From: JAVDCA01 sp035293985
Lineage (GTDB): Bacteria; Pseudomonadota; Alphaproteobacteria; Rhizobiales; Xanthobacteraceae
Assembly: GCA_035293985.1 (NCBI GenBank)
Contig: DATGLS010000050.1
Location: 27,941-91,940, forward strand
DNA: 64,000 nt
Reading direction: 5' to 3'
Under the pieces are notes generated by a model. It was given only the letters and a program-made list of their open reading frames with translations, did no database searches and was not told the origin of the DNA. Shown one piece after another: positions 4,967 through 13,520 of this stretch. The position numbers and the translations under genes are program-made. Positions within the stretch are counted from its first letter, which is position 1; each line of letters begins with the position of its first letter.

Positions 4967-6664
4967 ATGTCCGAGACCGCCGCCGCACCATTCATCGAGG
5001 CGCGCGACTTCCTGCTGCGGCACCGCGACGACTACGATCGCGCCTATCGCGATTTCCGCTGGCCTCGGCTGGATCGCTTCAACTGGGCGCTCGATTATTT
5101 CGACGTCATGGCGCGCGACAATGACCGTCCGGCGCTGTGGCTCGCGACCGAGGGTGGGGCCGAGACCAAGCTCAGCTTCGCGGCGCTGTCCGAGCGCAGC
5201 AACCGGGTCGCCAATCATCTGCGCGCGCTCGGCGTCGCGCGCGGCGACCGCATCCTGCTGATGCTCGGCAACGTGGCGCCGCTGTGGGAAACCATGCTGG
5301 CGGCGATGAAGCTCGGCGCGGTCGTCATTCCGGCGACCACATTGCTCAACCGCAACGATCTCGTCGATCGCTTCGCGCGCGGGCGCACCCGCCACGTCAT
5401 CGCCGGCGCCGACGCGGCGCCGAAATTCGCCGAGCTGCCCGGCGACTATACGAAGATCGCGGTCGGCGGCGACGCGCCCGGCTGGCGGCGCTACGAAGAG
5501 GCCTACGCGGCATCGGCGCAATTCGCGCCGGACGGCGAGACCCGCGCCGGCGATCCGCTGCTGCTCTACTTCACGTCGGGCACCACCGCGAAGCCGAAGC
5601 TCGTCCTGCACAGCCATCAGAGCTATCCGGTCGGGCACCTCACGACCATGTACTGGATCGGGCTCGAGCCCGGCGACGTTCATTTCAACGTCTCGTCGCC
5701 CGGCTGGGCCAAGCATGCGTGGAGCTGCTTCTTCGCGCCGTGGAACGCCGGCGCCTGCGTGTTCATGCTCAACCAGCCGCGCTTCGATGCCCGCGGGCTG
5801 CTCGACGCCATCGTGCGCGCGGGCGTCACCACCTTCTGCGCGCCGCCGACGGTCTGGCGCATGCTCGTTCAGCAGGACCTCGCGGCCTGGAAGACGCAAA
5901 TCCGCGAGCTGGTCGGCGCCGGCGAGCCGCTCAATCCCGAGGTCATCGCCCGGGTCAAGGCCGCCTGGGGGATCACCATTCGCGACGGCTACGGCCAGAC
6001 CGAGACGTCGGCTCAGGTCGGCAACCCGCCGGGCCAGCCGGTCAAGCCGGGCGCCATGGGGCGGCCGATGCCCGGCTTCAGCGTGGCGCTGCTCGACGGC
6101 GCCGGCGCCGAGCAACAGGAAGGCGAGATCTGCCTGCGGCTCGAGCCGCGGCCGCTCGGGTTGATGCAGGGATACCAAGGCGACGACGGGGCGCTGCTTC
6201 CGCTCGCGGGGCCCGTCTATCGCACCGGCGACGTGGCGACGCGCGACGCCGACGGCTATCTCACCTATGTCGGGCGCGCCGACGACGTCTTCAAATCCTC
6301 GGACTACCGCATCAGCCCGTTCGAGCTCGAGAGCGTGCTGATCGAGCACGCCGCAGTCGCCGAGGCCGCGGTGGTGCCCTCGCCCGATCCGATCCGGCTC
6401 GCGATCCCGAAGGCGTTCATCGCGCTCGCGCCAGGCCATCAGCCCGATCGCGGCACGGCGCTCGCGATCTTCCGCCATCTGCGCACCGGGCTCGCGCCGT
6501 TCAAGCGCGTGCGCCGGATCGAGTTCGCCGAGCTGCCGAAGACCATCTCGGGCAAGATCCGCCGCGTGGAGCTGCGCCGCCGCGAGGCCGCGGCGCGCAA
6601 CGATGACCGGCGCGGCGAGGCCGAATACCGCGAGGAGGATTTTCCCGAGCTCGGCGCGGGGTGA
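4967..6664 (+). CDS. Acyl-CoA synthetase (AMP-forming), medium-chain type
   Basis: 565 residues. Adenylating enzyme motifs in order: phosphate-binding LLYFTSGTTAKPKLVLHSH at ~200-217, DGYGQTET at ~339, YRTGDVATRDADGYLTYVGR at ~416-436 and the C-terminal catalytic Lys in PKTISGKIRR near 530. Sequence and length fit the medium-chain acyl-CoA/benzoate-CoA ligase branch. It activates a carboxylic acid to its acyl-CoA with ATP. The start at 4967 (MSETAAAPF) follows GGAG; an in-frame ATG at 4904 has no such site. The usual Gly of GTTGxPK is Ala, a common variant. It stands alone, so the substrate cannot be read from context. A long open frame on the opposite strand is a shadow. Confidence 0.9.
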   Translation: MSETAAAPFIEARDFLLRHRDDYDRAYRDFRWPRLDRFNWALDYFDVMARDNDRPALWLATEGGAETKLSFAALSERSNRVANHLRALGVARGDRILLMLGNVAPLWETMLAAMKLGAVVIPATTLLNRNDLVDRFARGRTRHVIAGADAAPKFAELPGDYTKIAVGGDAPGWRRYEEAYAASAQFAPDGETRAGDPLLLYFTSGTTAKPKLVLHSHQSYPVGHLTTMYWIGLEPGDVHFNVSSPGWAKHAWSCFFAPWNAGACVFMLNQPRFDARGLLDAIVRAGVTTFCAPPTVWRMLVQQDLAAWKTQIRELVGAGEPLNPEVIARVKAAWGITIRDGYGQTETSAQVGNPPGQPVKPGAMGRPMPGFSVALLDGAGAEQQEGEICLRLEPRPLGLMQGYQGDDGALLPLAGPVYRTGDVATRDADGYLTYVGRADDVFKSSDYRISPFELESVLIEHAAVAEAAVVPSPDPIRLAIPKAFIALAPGHQPDRGTALAIFRHLRTGLAPFKRVRRIEFAELPKTISGKIRRVELRRREAAARNDDRRGEAEYREEDFPELGAG

Positions 6665-6672
6665 TCGAGCAC

Positions 6673-6690
6673 AAGACCCGTTCGGGTCTT
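6673..6690 (+). terminator. Hairpin after the acyl-CoA synthetase
   Basis: AAGACCC-GTTC-GGGTCTT, perfect seven-base arms with a four-base loop, nine bases after the stop. There is only a short T run, so efficiency is uncertain. Confidence 0.5.
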
Positions 6691-6739
6691 CCGACCATTC
6701 CGGCCTGCTAGTGGAACCCGGGTCGACAGAGGGATTCCA

Positions 6740-7122
6740 ATGCACATCGGGCTCCTGGTGGGCATTATTCTCGCCATAGCCCTAGGGATGGATCGGGCCC
6801 TTGCGGCAGTCGACGCCGAGCGCACGGCAGAAAAGCTTGCAATGGCGTCGGCTGGACGAGCGCACTATCCGTTCGCCGGAATCCGGCAGTCCATGCGAAT
6901 TGCCGCCAGCCCGCTGGTTTTGCGATTGCGCCGGCGGGAAATCACAAATATTCCGTCGATATGTGCGGCCCTGGCGGCTGCTTCGATGTGGGGACCATGA
7001 GCCCTATCACGCCTATCGTTTCCGATGAGCGATATCGTGTCTATGATGCAAACACGATCGGCCTGTTCGGCGATGATGGAAGCGAGCTGAAATCATTCCG
7101 CTGCCCAGTGTTCGCGAGATGA
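6740..7122 (+). pseudogene. Broken gene for a small secreted protein
   Basis: A signal-peptide-like start (MHIGLLVGIILAIALGMDRA then LAA) begins at 6740 in one frame. A protein-like C-terminus, NHKYSVDMCGPGGCFDVG, then PITPIVSDERYRVYDANTIG and LFGDDGSELKSFRCP, ends at 7122 in another frame. Neither frame is open over the whole stretch, so at least one frameshift separates them. Only the tail from an ATG at 6997 could be translated as it stands (41 residues). The reading as one damaged gene rests on plausibility of the two ends, not on a recognised family. No gene is visible between 7123 and 7165. Confidence 0.35.
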
Positions 7123-7165
7123 CGAGCAATTGGGCGCGTTGGCGGTCCGCCTCCGACTCAGAGGT

Positions 7166-7357
7166 TCATTTCAACCGCACCACCGTTCCGAAATGGTGGC
7201 CGCAGCCCTCGCATTCCCATTCCAACCGCACGCGCCACGGATCGACATACTCTGATCGTCGCGCCATGTGGATCGCGTCGCCGCATTCGGGACACGACAT
7301 TATGGGCTTGGCGCGAACGCGAGCCGTATGCTCCGCCGCGCGGGCACTCGTTTCCAT
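7166..7357 (-). CDS. Small zinc-ribbon protein
   Basis: 63 residues starting METSARAAEHTARVRAKPIM. Two Cys pairs, CPECG at ~22-26 and CEGCG at ~49-53, flank RRSEYVDPWRVRLEWE and form a treble-clef or zinc-ribbon pattern. The ATG at 7357 is preceded by GGGAGG with good spacing. Short proteins of this form are frequent in Bradyrhizobium-like genomes and have no known function. It stands alone on the minus strand. Confidence 0.65.
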   Translation of the reverse strand: METSARAAEHTARVRAKPIMSCPECGDAIHMARRSEYVDPWRVRLEWECEGCGHHFGTVVRLK

Positions 7358-7617
7358 GGGACGGCCTCCCCGGCCATAGTCTCGTCAGCTGCGCAGACGC
7401 CCAACGCCTCGCCGGGCCGGCAAGGCGCATCCAGCGTGCTTTCGCCACGCCGCGCAAAATGACTGAAGTTGATTGTGGAAATTATGCATGTCCCCTTGAC
7501 TTTTGTCGAATCTTTTTTGGCCAATTCGCGCCATTTTTCTGTGGCGCTATCGACCGGTAGCCCCATCGGGGTGGGGCGCTTGGTTGCTTTCGTGGTTCGG
7601 GTAGGAGGGGAAAGTTC

Positions 7618-7845
7618 ATGCGTACTCCTGACCGTCGCAAGCACGTCCGCGAGCTTTACGCGCTGGCGAAAGCCACGCCACATGCGGACGATGGTCTCGT
7701 CTACGTGATGCGCGCGATCGAGCTCGAGGCCGAATCGAAGCTCCCCGGCGGCCCCGACCGTCGCCGAGCGCCAGGCAAGCGATTGCGGCGGCCGTCCGGC
7801 CACGCGCCTGCGACGCATAGCGGCGCACCCTCGCTCGATTCCTGA
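7618..7845 (+). CDS. Short hypothetical protein
   Basis: 75 residues starting MRTPDRRKHVRELYALAKAT, then PHADDGLVYVMRAIELEAES, with a basic Pro/Arg-rich tail. A strong ribosome binding site (AGGAGGGGAAAG) precedes the ATG. The first ~45 residues look like a real helical protein; the tail is low-complexity and may be a read-through of diverged sequence. Function unknown. The region 7381-7617 upstream shows no gene; it contains CCCTTGACTTTTG, a possible -35 region. Confidence 0.5.
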   Translation: MRTPDRRKHVRELYALAKATPHADDGLVYVMRAIELEAESKLPGGPDRRRAPGKRLRRPSGHAPATHSGAPSLDS

Positions 7846-8195
7846 CGCCGATCAGATCGACGTCGCAAAAGCCTTCCCCGGGCGGACGCCCGCATCCGGC
7901 CAGGTTCCAATTCGGTCAGGAGACGAGTGCGATAGGCGGGCCTGATGGCGGTGCGGACGGCATCCTTCACGTCACCGGCGGCCCGGGCAGACCCCCGACC
8001 ATCCGCGCCCGCTTTCTCGGTGAGGAAGGTCTCCCGCTCGAGCCGGTACGCGAGCGCGTCCACCTCGCTCACGTCACGTCGAAATCGAGCGCATCGGTCG
8101 CGCGGATGGGCGGGATGACCGCCGCGATCGCGGTCGCGCCGTGGGTCTCGATTTGTCGGATCTGCACGCGAGCCTGCGGCGCCGCGAGCCGCGCG
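7846..8195. other. No convincing gene
   Basis: A minus-strand frame begins at a GTG at 8072 (VSEVDALAYRLERETFLTEK) but loses protein-like character after ~60 residues and runs antisense through the preceding short gene. It has no ribosome binding site. It may be a decayed gene; I see nothing else here. Confidence 0.4.
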
Positions 8196-8522
8196 CTAGA
8201 ATCCGTGGTCGACCTCCTCGACGTACTTGGCAGTCTCCTTGTCGGACGGGCCGGCGGCCGACATGAAATACATCTTCATCTGGGTGAGGCAGCGCACCGC
8301 GATCACGTAGTCGCCCCTCGTGCCGTAGCGCGACGTTTCGGTCGGCGTGAGCGCATCGAAGCCAGCCTCGCGGATCGCGCGAGCGGCGTGCTCGAGGCAC
8401 TCGTTCTGCGCCATCTGCGTATTTCCCCACCGGGTCGAGATGCTGGTCGCCTCGGCGGCCCCGCTGAAACAAAGCAACACCCCGGCGACGATGCCCATAA
8501 CCGCGCGCATCCGGCTCTCCAT
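8196..8522 (-). CDS. Small secreted protein, paralogue A
   Basis: 108 residues. A signal peptide (MRAVMGIVAGVLLCFSGAAEA, after MESR) precedes TSISTRWGNTQMAQNECLEH. Two Cys remain in the mature part, in NECLEHA and VRCLTQM, and could form a disulfide. The pattern STRWGxTQ, ECLxxA, AGFDALTPTETSRYG, YVIAVRCLT and AGPSxxET is shared with the gene 184 bp upstream at 8707-9027, with roughly half of the residues identical. I do not recognise the family. Secretion to the periplasm is inferred from the signal peptide. Confidence 0.65.
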   Translation of the reverse strand: MESRMRAVMGIVAGVLLCFSGAAEATSISTRWGNTQMAQNECLEHAARAIREAGFDALTPTETSRYGTRGDYVIAVRCLTQMKMYFMSAAGPSDKETAKYVEEVDHGF

Positions 8523-8650
8523 CGGTCTTCCTCGACACGCGATGTCACGACCGGGAAGCCGGTACGGCCATGAGGCCCATCGCCGCCTCGTCGATTTCGC
8601 GGTCGCGCCGCGGACGCGGCTCACGACGTGCCGCGGCCGGCCGCCGAGAG

Positions 8651-8712
8651 ACCAGGTCGGAAGGCCAAGTCAGAGGTCCAGGTCGAGGTCCAGGTCGTGG
8701 TCCAAGTCAGAA
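8651..8712. repeat. Short GGTCCA/GGTCGA tandem repeat
   Basis: About ten slightly varied copies of AGGTC(C/G)-type hexamers between the two paralogues, ending at the stop codon of the upstream one. Confidence 0.6.
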
Positions 8713-9027
8713 CCCGTCGTCGACCGCTTCGACGTTCTTGTCGGTGCCGTTCTGGGACGGCCCGGCGGAGACCATGAAGTACATGCCGAGATCGGTGAGA
8801 CAACGGATCGCGACCACGTAGTTGCCCTTGATCCCGTAGCGCGACGTCGCGGTCGGTGGGCGCTTCTCGAAGCCGGCCGCGCGGATCGACCGCTCGGCAT
8901 TGGCGAGGCATTGGTCCTGCGACAGTTGCGTCTTTCCCCAACGTGTGGACAGCGCCGGCGTGTCGGCATGGGCCGCGCAATCGAACAACGCAACGGCGCA
9001 AACGCCCGCAACGATCAGCTTTCGCAT
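8707..9027 (-). CDS. Small secreted protein, paralogue B
   Basis: 106 residues with a signal peptide (MRKLIVAGVCAVALFDCAAHA) followed by DTPALSTRWGKTQLSQDQ. It carries the same conserved pattern and the same two mature Cys (QCLANAERSIRAAGF; AIRCLTDLGMYFM) as its neighbour at 8196-8522. GGAGGAGAG precedes the ATG at 9027; a longer frame upstream is Arg-rich shadow. The pair is a tandem duplication in one orientation, probably one transcript. The C-termini (VEEVDHGF and VEAVDDGF) are also alike. Function unknown. Confidence 0.65.
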   Translation of the reverse strand: MRKLIVAGVCAVALFDCAAHADTPALSTRWGKTQLSQDQCLANAERSIRAAGFEKRPPTATSRYGIKGNYVVAIRCLTDLGMYFMVSAGPSQNGTDKNVEAVDDGF

Positions 9028-9384
9028 CTTGCTCTCTCCTCCCTCGCGGTCCGCCCGGCGGACGCGAGGGCGATTAGAATGAACGGCGCCGCGTTTTGCA
9101 ACGGCGTCAGACCGCCTTGGCGGCCGGCGGCACGTGGGGTGGCGGCATCGTCGGTCTCGACGGTCGGGTGCCGGCGGCTGACGGGCCGCCCGTTTGCGCG
9201 TCATCTACGCTCACGGCCGTGTGAGATGCCCGCGCGTGCGTTCACACGAGCGCGTGAGACGGAGGCGTTCACCGCCGCTTTCCGCCCGTTCGTGACGGCC
9301 AACACACGCTCAAAATCCGCATGGCGCCGACCAAGGCGTGAGGACACGATCCCCGCGATCTTCTTGCAAAATAGGAGAAGTGCC
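9028..9384. other. Intergenic, no gene seen
   Basis: 357 bases between divergently transcribed genes. Both strands have only short Arg-rich frames without ribosome binding sites. It must contain the divergent promoters but I could not identify them. Confidence 0.5.
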
Positions 9385-10029
9385 ATGAGCTCGACAATGA
9401 CGACGATGACGAAGACGACGACCAGGACCCTGACGGCTCTTGCCCTCGCGGCAGCGGCCCTCACCGCGACGGTCGGAGCGAGCGAAGCCGTGCCTCGTCT
9501 GCAAAAGCAGGGCCCGACGGTGTTCAACATCCACCAGCCGGCGAGCGTCACGCCAGTGACCGTCTCTCACCAGCTCCCCATCACGGGGGTGGTCGGCGGT
9601 CTCGGCAGCCTGTTCCCGACCCACGGTCCGATCAGCTGCTTCGGCTGCAAGCTGCCGCGCCCGCCATATCCCGGCCACGGCCCAGGCTACGGCGGCAACC
9701 ACTGGCCGCACCACGGCAACGGCTGGGGCTGGGGCTACGGCAACCACTGGCCGTACTATGGTTGGGGCTGGGGCTACGGCTGGCCGTATCACGGCTGGGG
9801 CTACGGCTACGGCAACCACTGGGGTTACGGCTACTACCGCTGGCACCCGACGTACTACGCCCCGGTCGCGACCGCACCGGCCGCTGCCTACGCGGCGCCG
9901 GCCCCCGCGTATGCGGCGCCGCCTGCGCCGACCGCCTGCGCGCCGCAGAGCGCGCTCGCCCAGCCGCCGCTCGCCCTGAACGCGCCGCCGAGCGCGGTCG
10001 CCCCACCGCAGGCCCTGAGCGCGCAGTGA
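9385..10029 (+). CDS. Secreted Gly/Trp/Tyr/His-rich protein
   Basis: 214 residues. A start MSSTMTTMTKTTTRTLTALA leads into an Ala-rich signal peptide (LALAAAALTATVGASEA). The middle (~80-160) is built of GYG, GWGWGYG and GNHW repeats with many His; the C-terminal third is Ala/Pro-rich with AYAAPAPAYAAPPAP. A single Cys pair (SCFGCKLPRPPYPG) precedes the repeats. AGGAGAAG lies just before the ATG at 9385. The composition suggests an extracellular or periplasmic protein with possible metal binding through His, but no function is known. Confidence 0.7.
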   Translation: MSSTMTTMTKTTTRTLTALALAAAALTATVGASEAVPRLQKQGPTVFNIHQPASVTPVTVSHQLPITGVVGGLGSLFPTHGPISCFGCKLPRPPYPGHGPGYGGNHWPHHGNGWGWGYGNHWPYYGWGWGYGWPYHGWGYGYGNHWGYGYYRWHPTYYAPVATAPAAAYAAPAPAYAAPPAPTACAPQSALAQPPLALNAPPSAVAPPQALSAQ

Positions 10030-10114
10030 GCGGGACCACCACAGCGCACAGTGCCGACGCGCCCTCTCCCCACGTCGTGTGGGAGAGGGTCGCGCGTTCA
10101 AAGGCGTCCGACGA

Positions 10115-10798
10115 CTACGCGCCCGCCAGCGTCGCGGTCCAAGCGGCGAGCGCATCGAGCACCTCGTCAAGGACCTGCGCATCGGTACGGCCGCTGCGCG
10201 CCGGCACATGAAAGGAATGATCGGCGTTCTCGAACAGGCGCAGCGTCGCGCGGGGGCCGAGCGCCTCACACAGCGGCTCGAGCTCGGCAAGCGCAGCCAG
10301 CGCATCGCGCGTGCCTTGCAGGAAGAGCATCGGGATCGCGACATCGAACAGATGCTTGCCGCGCTCAGCCGACGGCTTGCCGGCCGGATGCAGCGGGAAG
10401 CCCAGAAACGCGAGCCCGCGCACCGCCGGCAGCGGCTCTAAAGCCTGCGCCTGCGACGTCATGCGGCCGCCGAAGGATTTGCCGCCGGCGATCAGCGCCA
10501 CGTCCGGCAGGAGGCGCGCGGCGTGCGCCACCGCGGCGCGCACGGCCGCGTGCGCGACAGGCGGACGATCCGGCCGCTTGCTGCCTTGCTCCATATAGGG
10601 AAACTGGTAGCGCAGCGTCGCGATGCCACGCGCCGCGAGCCCGGCGGCGACCGCCGCCATGAACGGATGGGTCATGCCGGCCCCTGCCCCATGCGCCAGC
10701 ACGTAACAGGCGCGCGGGCGCGGCGGCGCCTGCAACAGGCCGGACACGCTGATTGCGCCGTCGCTGATGGTGACGGATTCGGCTTTTGCTGCCCGCAT
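10115..10798 (-). CDS. Alpha/beta hydrolase, dienelactone-hydrolase-like
   Basis: 227 residues. Hydrolase landmarks: oxyanion region VLAHGAGAGMTHPFM at ~35-49, nucleophile elbow GGKSFGGRMTS near 110, Asp in LQGTRDALA near 170 and His in NADHSFHVP near 195. The family (KANL3/Tex30-like small hydrolases) is widespread and its substrates are unknown. The start at 10798 (MRAAKAESVTI) follows GGAAAGC; an in-frame ATG at 10828 lies inside a perfect hairpin and has no ribosome binding site. It is transcribed towards the Gly-rich gene, with no overlap. Confidence 0.8.
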   Translation of the reverse strand: MRAAKAESVTISDGAISVSGLLQAPPRPRACYVLAHGAGAGMTHPFMAAVAAGLAARGIATLRYQFPYMEQGSKRPDRPPVAHAAVRAAVAHAARLLPDVALIAGGKSFGGRMTSQAQALEPLPAVRGLAFLGFPLHPAGKPSAERGKHLFDVAIPMLFLQGTRDALAALAELEPLCEALGPRATLRLFENADHSFHVPARSGRTDAQVLDEVLDALAAWTATLAGA

Positions 10799-10826
10799 TA
10801 TGCTTTCCAAGAAATCGATGGGAGTC

Positions 10827-10848
10827 ATCGCCCGCGAAAGCGGGCGAT
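10827..10848. repeat. Perfect hairpin ATCGCCCGC-GAAA-GCGGGCGAT
   Basis: Nine-base perfect arms and a GAAA tetraloop between ligD and the hydrolase. There is no T run on either strand, so it is more like a dispersed repeat or RNA-stabilising element than a rho-independent terminator. Confidence 0.75.
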
Positions 10849-10955
10849 CCAGTAACCACCGAACTGGAGGTTTGGCATGACCCTCACCCCGATCCCAGTC
10901 CGGTGAGTACCTGGATGCCCTGCCTCCGCGCCGCATGAGTGCGAGGGGGTTGGGT

Positions 10956-13520
10956 TCATGTCTTGATCCGCTGCCTGACCTCGAAGAATCCCTCCCACGG
11001 GTCGCGCCGCAGGAAATCGAGCCGTTCGCGCAGGTTGTCCACCGTGAAATGATCCGGCCGCACGCCTTCGGTCAGCTCCTCCCAGGCGAGCGGCGTCGAC
11101 ACGGGCGCATAGGGGCGCGCCCGGGTCGAGAAGGCCGCAACGGCGGTCGCACCGCGGCCGTTGCGCAGATAGTCGATGAAGATGCGCCCGCGCCGCGCGC
11201 GCTTGGCCATGATCGCGACATAGCGGTCGCGGTGATCGCGGCTCATTTTCTCCGCAATCGATTGCGTGAAGGCTTTGGCGTCGTCCCAGGCGACGCGCGG
11301 CTCGACCGGCACCACCACGTGCAGCCCCTTTCCGCCCGACGTCTTGACGAAGCTCTCGAGCCCGATCGCCGCGAGCTCGTCGCGCATCGCCCGCGCCGCC
11401 GCGATCACGTCGCTCCAGGCGACGTCCTCGCCGGGATCGAGATCGAAGATCAGCCGATCCGGCCGCTCGAGGTCGTCGTCGCGCGAGCCCCAAGGGTGAA
11501 TCTCGACCGTGCCGCCCTGCACCAACCCGATCAGCCCGGCGAGGTCGTCGATTGCGATCATCGGCTCCTTCTCGCCGACGTCGACCTCGCGCACATGCTC
11601 GAGCCCCGCCCACCGGTGCTTGGCGAAAAAGCTCTTCGCCTGCGCGCCCGACGGCGCGCGCACGAGACTGAGCACGCGTCCCGTGATGTGCGGCAAAATG
11701 TGATCGGCGATCTCGGCGTAGAACTCGGCGAGCGCCTGCTTGCTGACGCCCTCGTCCCACAGCAGCCGATCCGGATGCGTGAGCTTGACGCCCGCGATCG
11801 CACCGCCCGCATGCGCCGGCGCGGCCCCCTTCCCGGCTGACGCGGCGCGCGGCTTCTCCTCCAGCACCACCTCGTCGGCGGATTTGTCCTCGCGCAGGCC
11901 CTTGAACGAGGACTGGCGGAGCACGCGGTCGGCGCTCCAGCCGCGGTGCTGGACATCGGCCACGAGACGCGGCATCGCCCAGCGGACGCCCTTGATGTCG
12001 GCACCGGGCGGCAGCGGCCTGCCGAACATGGGTTTGTCGGCCGCGATCTCGTCGAGCTTTTGCTTGAGCTTCTGCGCCTCGGCGCCCGACCAGCCGGTGC
12101 CGACCCGGCCCGCATACATGAGCTTGCCGCCCTCGTAATACCCGAGCAGCAGCGCGCCGACCGCGCCGGCGGCGACCGATGAGGGGTGATAGCCGAGGAC
12201 GACGAACTCCTCGCGCGCGACGCACTTGCTCTTGACCCAGTCGTCGCTGCGGCCCGACCGATAGGGTTGATCCTTGCGCTTGGAGATGATGCCCTCGAGG
12301 CCGAGGCGGCCGGCGTGCTCGAAGATGGTCGGGCCATCGGTGTCGAGATGCTCGGCAAAGCGCACCGGCGAGCCGGCCGGGAGCGCGGCGAGCACCTGCG
12401 CGAGCAGGCTCTTGCGCGCGAGCAAGGTCGCGCGGGTGAGATCGAAGCCGTCGCAATAGAGGAGATCGAACGCATGATAGCGCATGCGGTCCTGCCGGCC
12501 GGTCGACAGATCCGCCTGCAGCCCGTTGAAGGTCGAGATGCCGTTCTCCTCCTCGACCACGATCTCGCCGTCGATCAGCGCCGAGCCGAGATGCAGGCCC
12601 TCGAGCGCTGTCGCGATCGCCGCAAAACGCTCGGTCCAGTCGAGATTCTTGCGGGTCAGCATCTGCAGCTTGCCGCCGTCGATGCGCGCCTGGATGCGAT
12701 AGCCGTCGTGCTTGATCTCGTGCACCCATTGCGGCCCGCGTGGCGGCTTTTCGCTGGGCGATGCCAGCATCGGCGCGACGAAGGTCGGCAGCAGCTTCTT
12801 GCGCGCGTTCGCGATCTTGCCGATGTCCGGCAGCGCGACCTTGCGGGCTCCGCGCTCGGCGTCGCGCGCCGCATGATCCTTGCGCAGCGCGCGTTCCGCC
12901 GCCACCTCGCCCGGGGTGCGGCCGGTGAGGTGCGAGGTCTCCTCGTCGGTGATCTCGGGCGCGCCCGGCGGGCGAGCGAACTCGTCATCCGACTTGATCA
13001 GCAGCCATGGCTCGGTCTTCTCGCCGCGCTTCGGCCGCATGCGCACCAGGTGCCACTTGCCCTTGAGCCGGCTGCCGTCCAGGGCGAAAGCGAGATGCCC
13101 CTTGTCGAGCCCGGCCTGCGGATCGCCCTCCGGCGACCAGGTGCCGCGGTCCCACACGATCATGGTGCCGCCGCCGTACTCGCCCTTCGGGATGTTGCCC
13201 TCGAAGTCGAGATATTCGAGCGGATGGTCCTCGGTGTGCACGGCGAGCCGCTTGTCGCCCGCGACCAGGCTCGGACCGCGCGTGACCGCCCAGCTCTTGA
13301 GCACGCCGTCGAGCTCGAGCCGCAGGTCCCAGTGCAGCCGCCGCGCCGCGTGCCGCTGCACCACGAAGGCGAGGCCCGCCGCCGCGCCTTTGGCGGCACG
13401 CTTGCGCTTGAGTTTAGCCTCCGGCGTCGGCTCGGGCGTGCGGGCAAAGTCGCGCTTCGCCACATAGGCTTCGAGCGACCGCTTCGGCCCGCGGCCGAGC
13501 GCCGCCTTCGGAGGCTTCAA
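10956..13520 (-). CDS. ligD: Multifunctional NHEJ DNA ligase LigD
   Basis: 854 residues in the order phosphoesterase, ligase, polymerase. Phosphoesterase (~40-190): HWDLRLELDGVLKSWAVTRG and GGGTMIVWDRGTW. Ligase (~240-540): nucleotidyl Lys in HEIKHDGYR near 268, DGEIVVEEENG, and IISKRKDQPYRSGRS. Polymerase (~580-850): HPWGSRDDDLERPDRLIFDL with the catalytic DLDP, and KTSGGKGLHVVVPV. It fills, trims and seals double-strand breaks with Ku. No ATG precedes the conserved N-terminus (SLEAYVAKRDFARTPEP); a TTG at 13520 overlapping the upstream stop as TTGA is the best start. It is the last gene of the ku operon. Confidence 0.93.
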   Translation of the reverse strand: MKPPKAALGRGPKRSLEAYVAKRDFARTPEPTPEAKLKRKRAAKGAAAGLAFVVQRHAARRLHWDLRLELDGVLKSWAVTRGPSLVAGDKRLAVHTEDHPLEYLDFEGNIPKGEYGGGTMIVWDRGTWSPEGDPQAGLDKGHLAFALDGSRLKGKWHLVRMRPKRGEKTEPWLLIKSDDEFARPPGAPEITDEETSHLTGRTPGEVAAERALRKDHAARDAERGARKVALPDIGKIANARKKLLPTFVAPMLASPSEKPPRGPQWVHEIKHDGYRIQARIDGGKLQMLTRKNLDWTERFAAIATALEGLHLGSALIDGEIVVEEENGISTFNGLQADLSTGRQDRMRYHAFDLLYCDGFDLTRATLLARKSLLAQVLAALPAGSPVRFAEHLDTDGPTIFEHAGRLGLEGIISKRKDQPYRSGRSDDWVKSKCVAREEFVVLGYHPSSVAAGAVGALLLGYYEGGKLMYAGRVGTGWSGAEAQKLKQKLDEIAADKPMFGRPLPPGADIKGVRWAMPRLVADVQHRGWSADRVLRQSSFKGLREDKSADEVVLEEKPRAASAGKGAAPAHAGGAIAGVKLTHPDRLLWDEGVSKQALAEFYAEIADHILPHITGRVLSLVRAPSGAQAKSFFAKHRWAGLEHVREVDVGEKEPMIAIDDLAGLIGLVQGGTVEIHPWGSRDDDLERPDRLIFDLDPGEDVAWSDVIAAARAMRDELAAIGLESFVKTSGGKGLHVVVPVEPRVAWDDAKAFTQSIAEKMSRDHRDRYVAIMAKRARRGRIFIDYLRNGRGATAVAAFSTRARPYAPVSTPLAWEELTEGVRPDHFTVDNLRERLDFLRRDPWEGFFEVRQRIKT

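Noticed and set aside
4829..6745. A 638-residue open frame on the minus strand opposite the acyl-CoA synthetase
   Set aside because: It mirrors codon bias of the real gene, has Arg/Ala-rich composition and no motif or ribosome binding site.
7701..8072. 123-residue minus-strand gene
   Set aside because: Only the first ~60 residues look protein-like, the start is a GTG without a ribosome binding site, and it overlaps a better supported short gene.
10827..10848. Rho-independent terminator
   Set aside because: Perfect hairpin but no T run on either strand; listed as a repeat.
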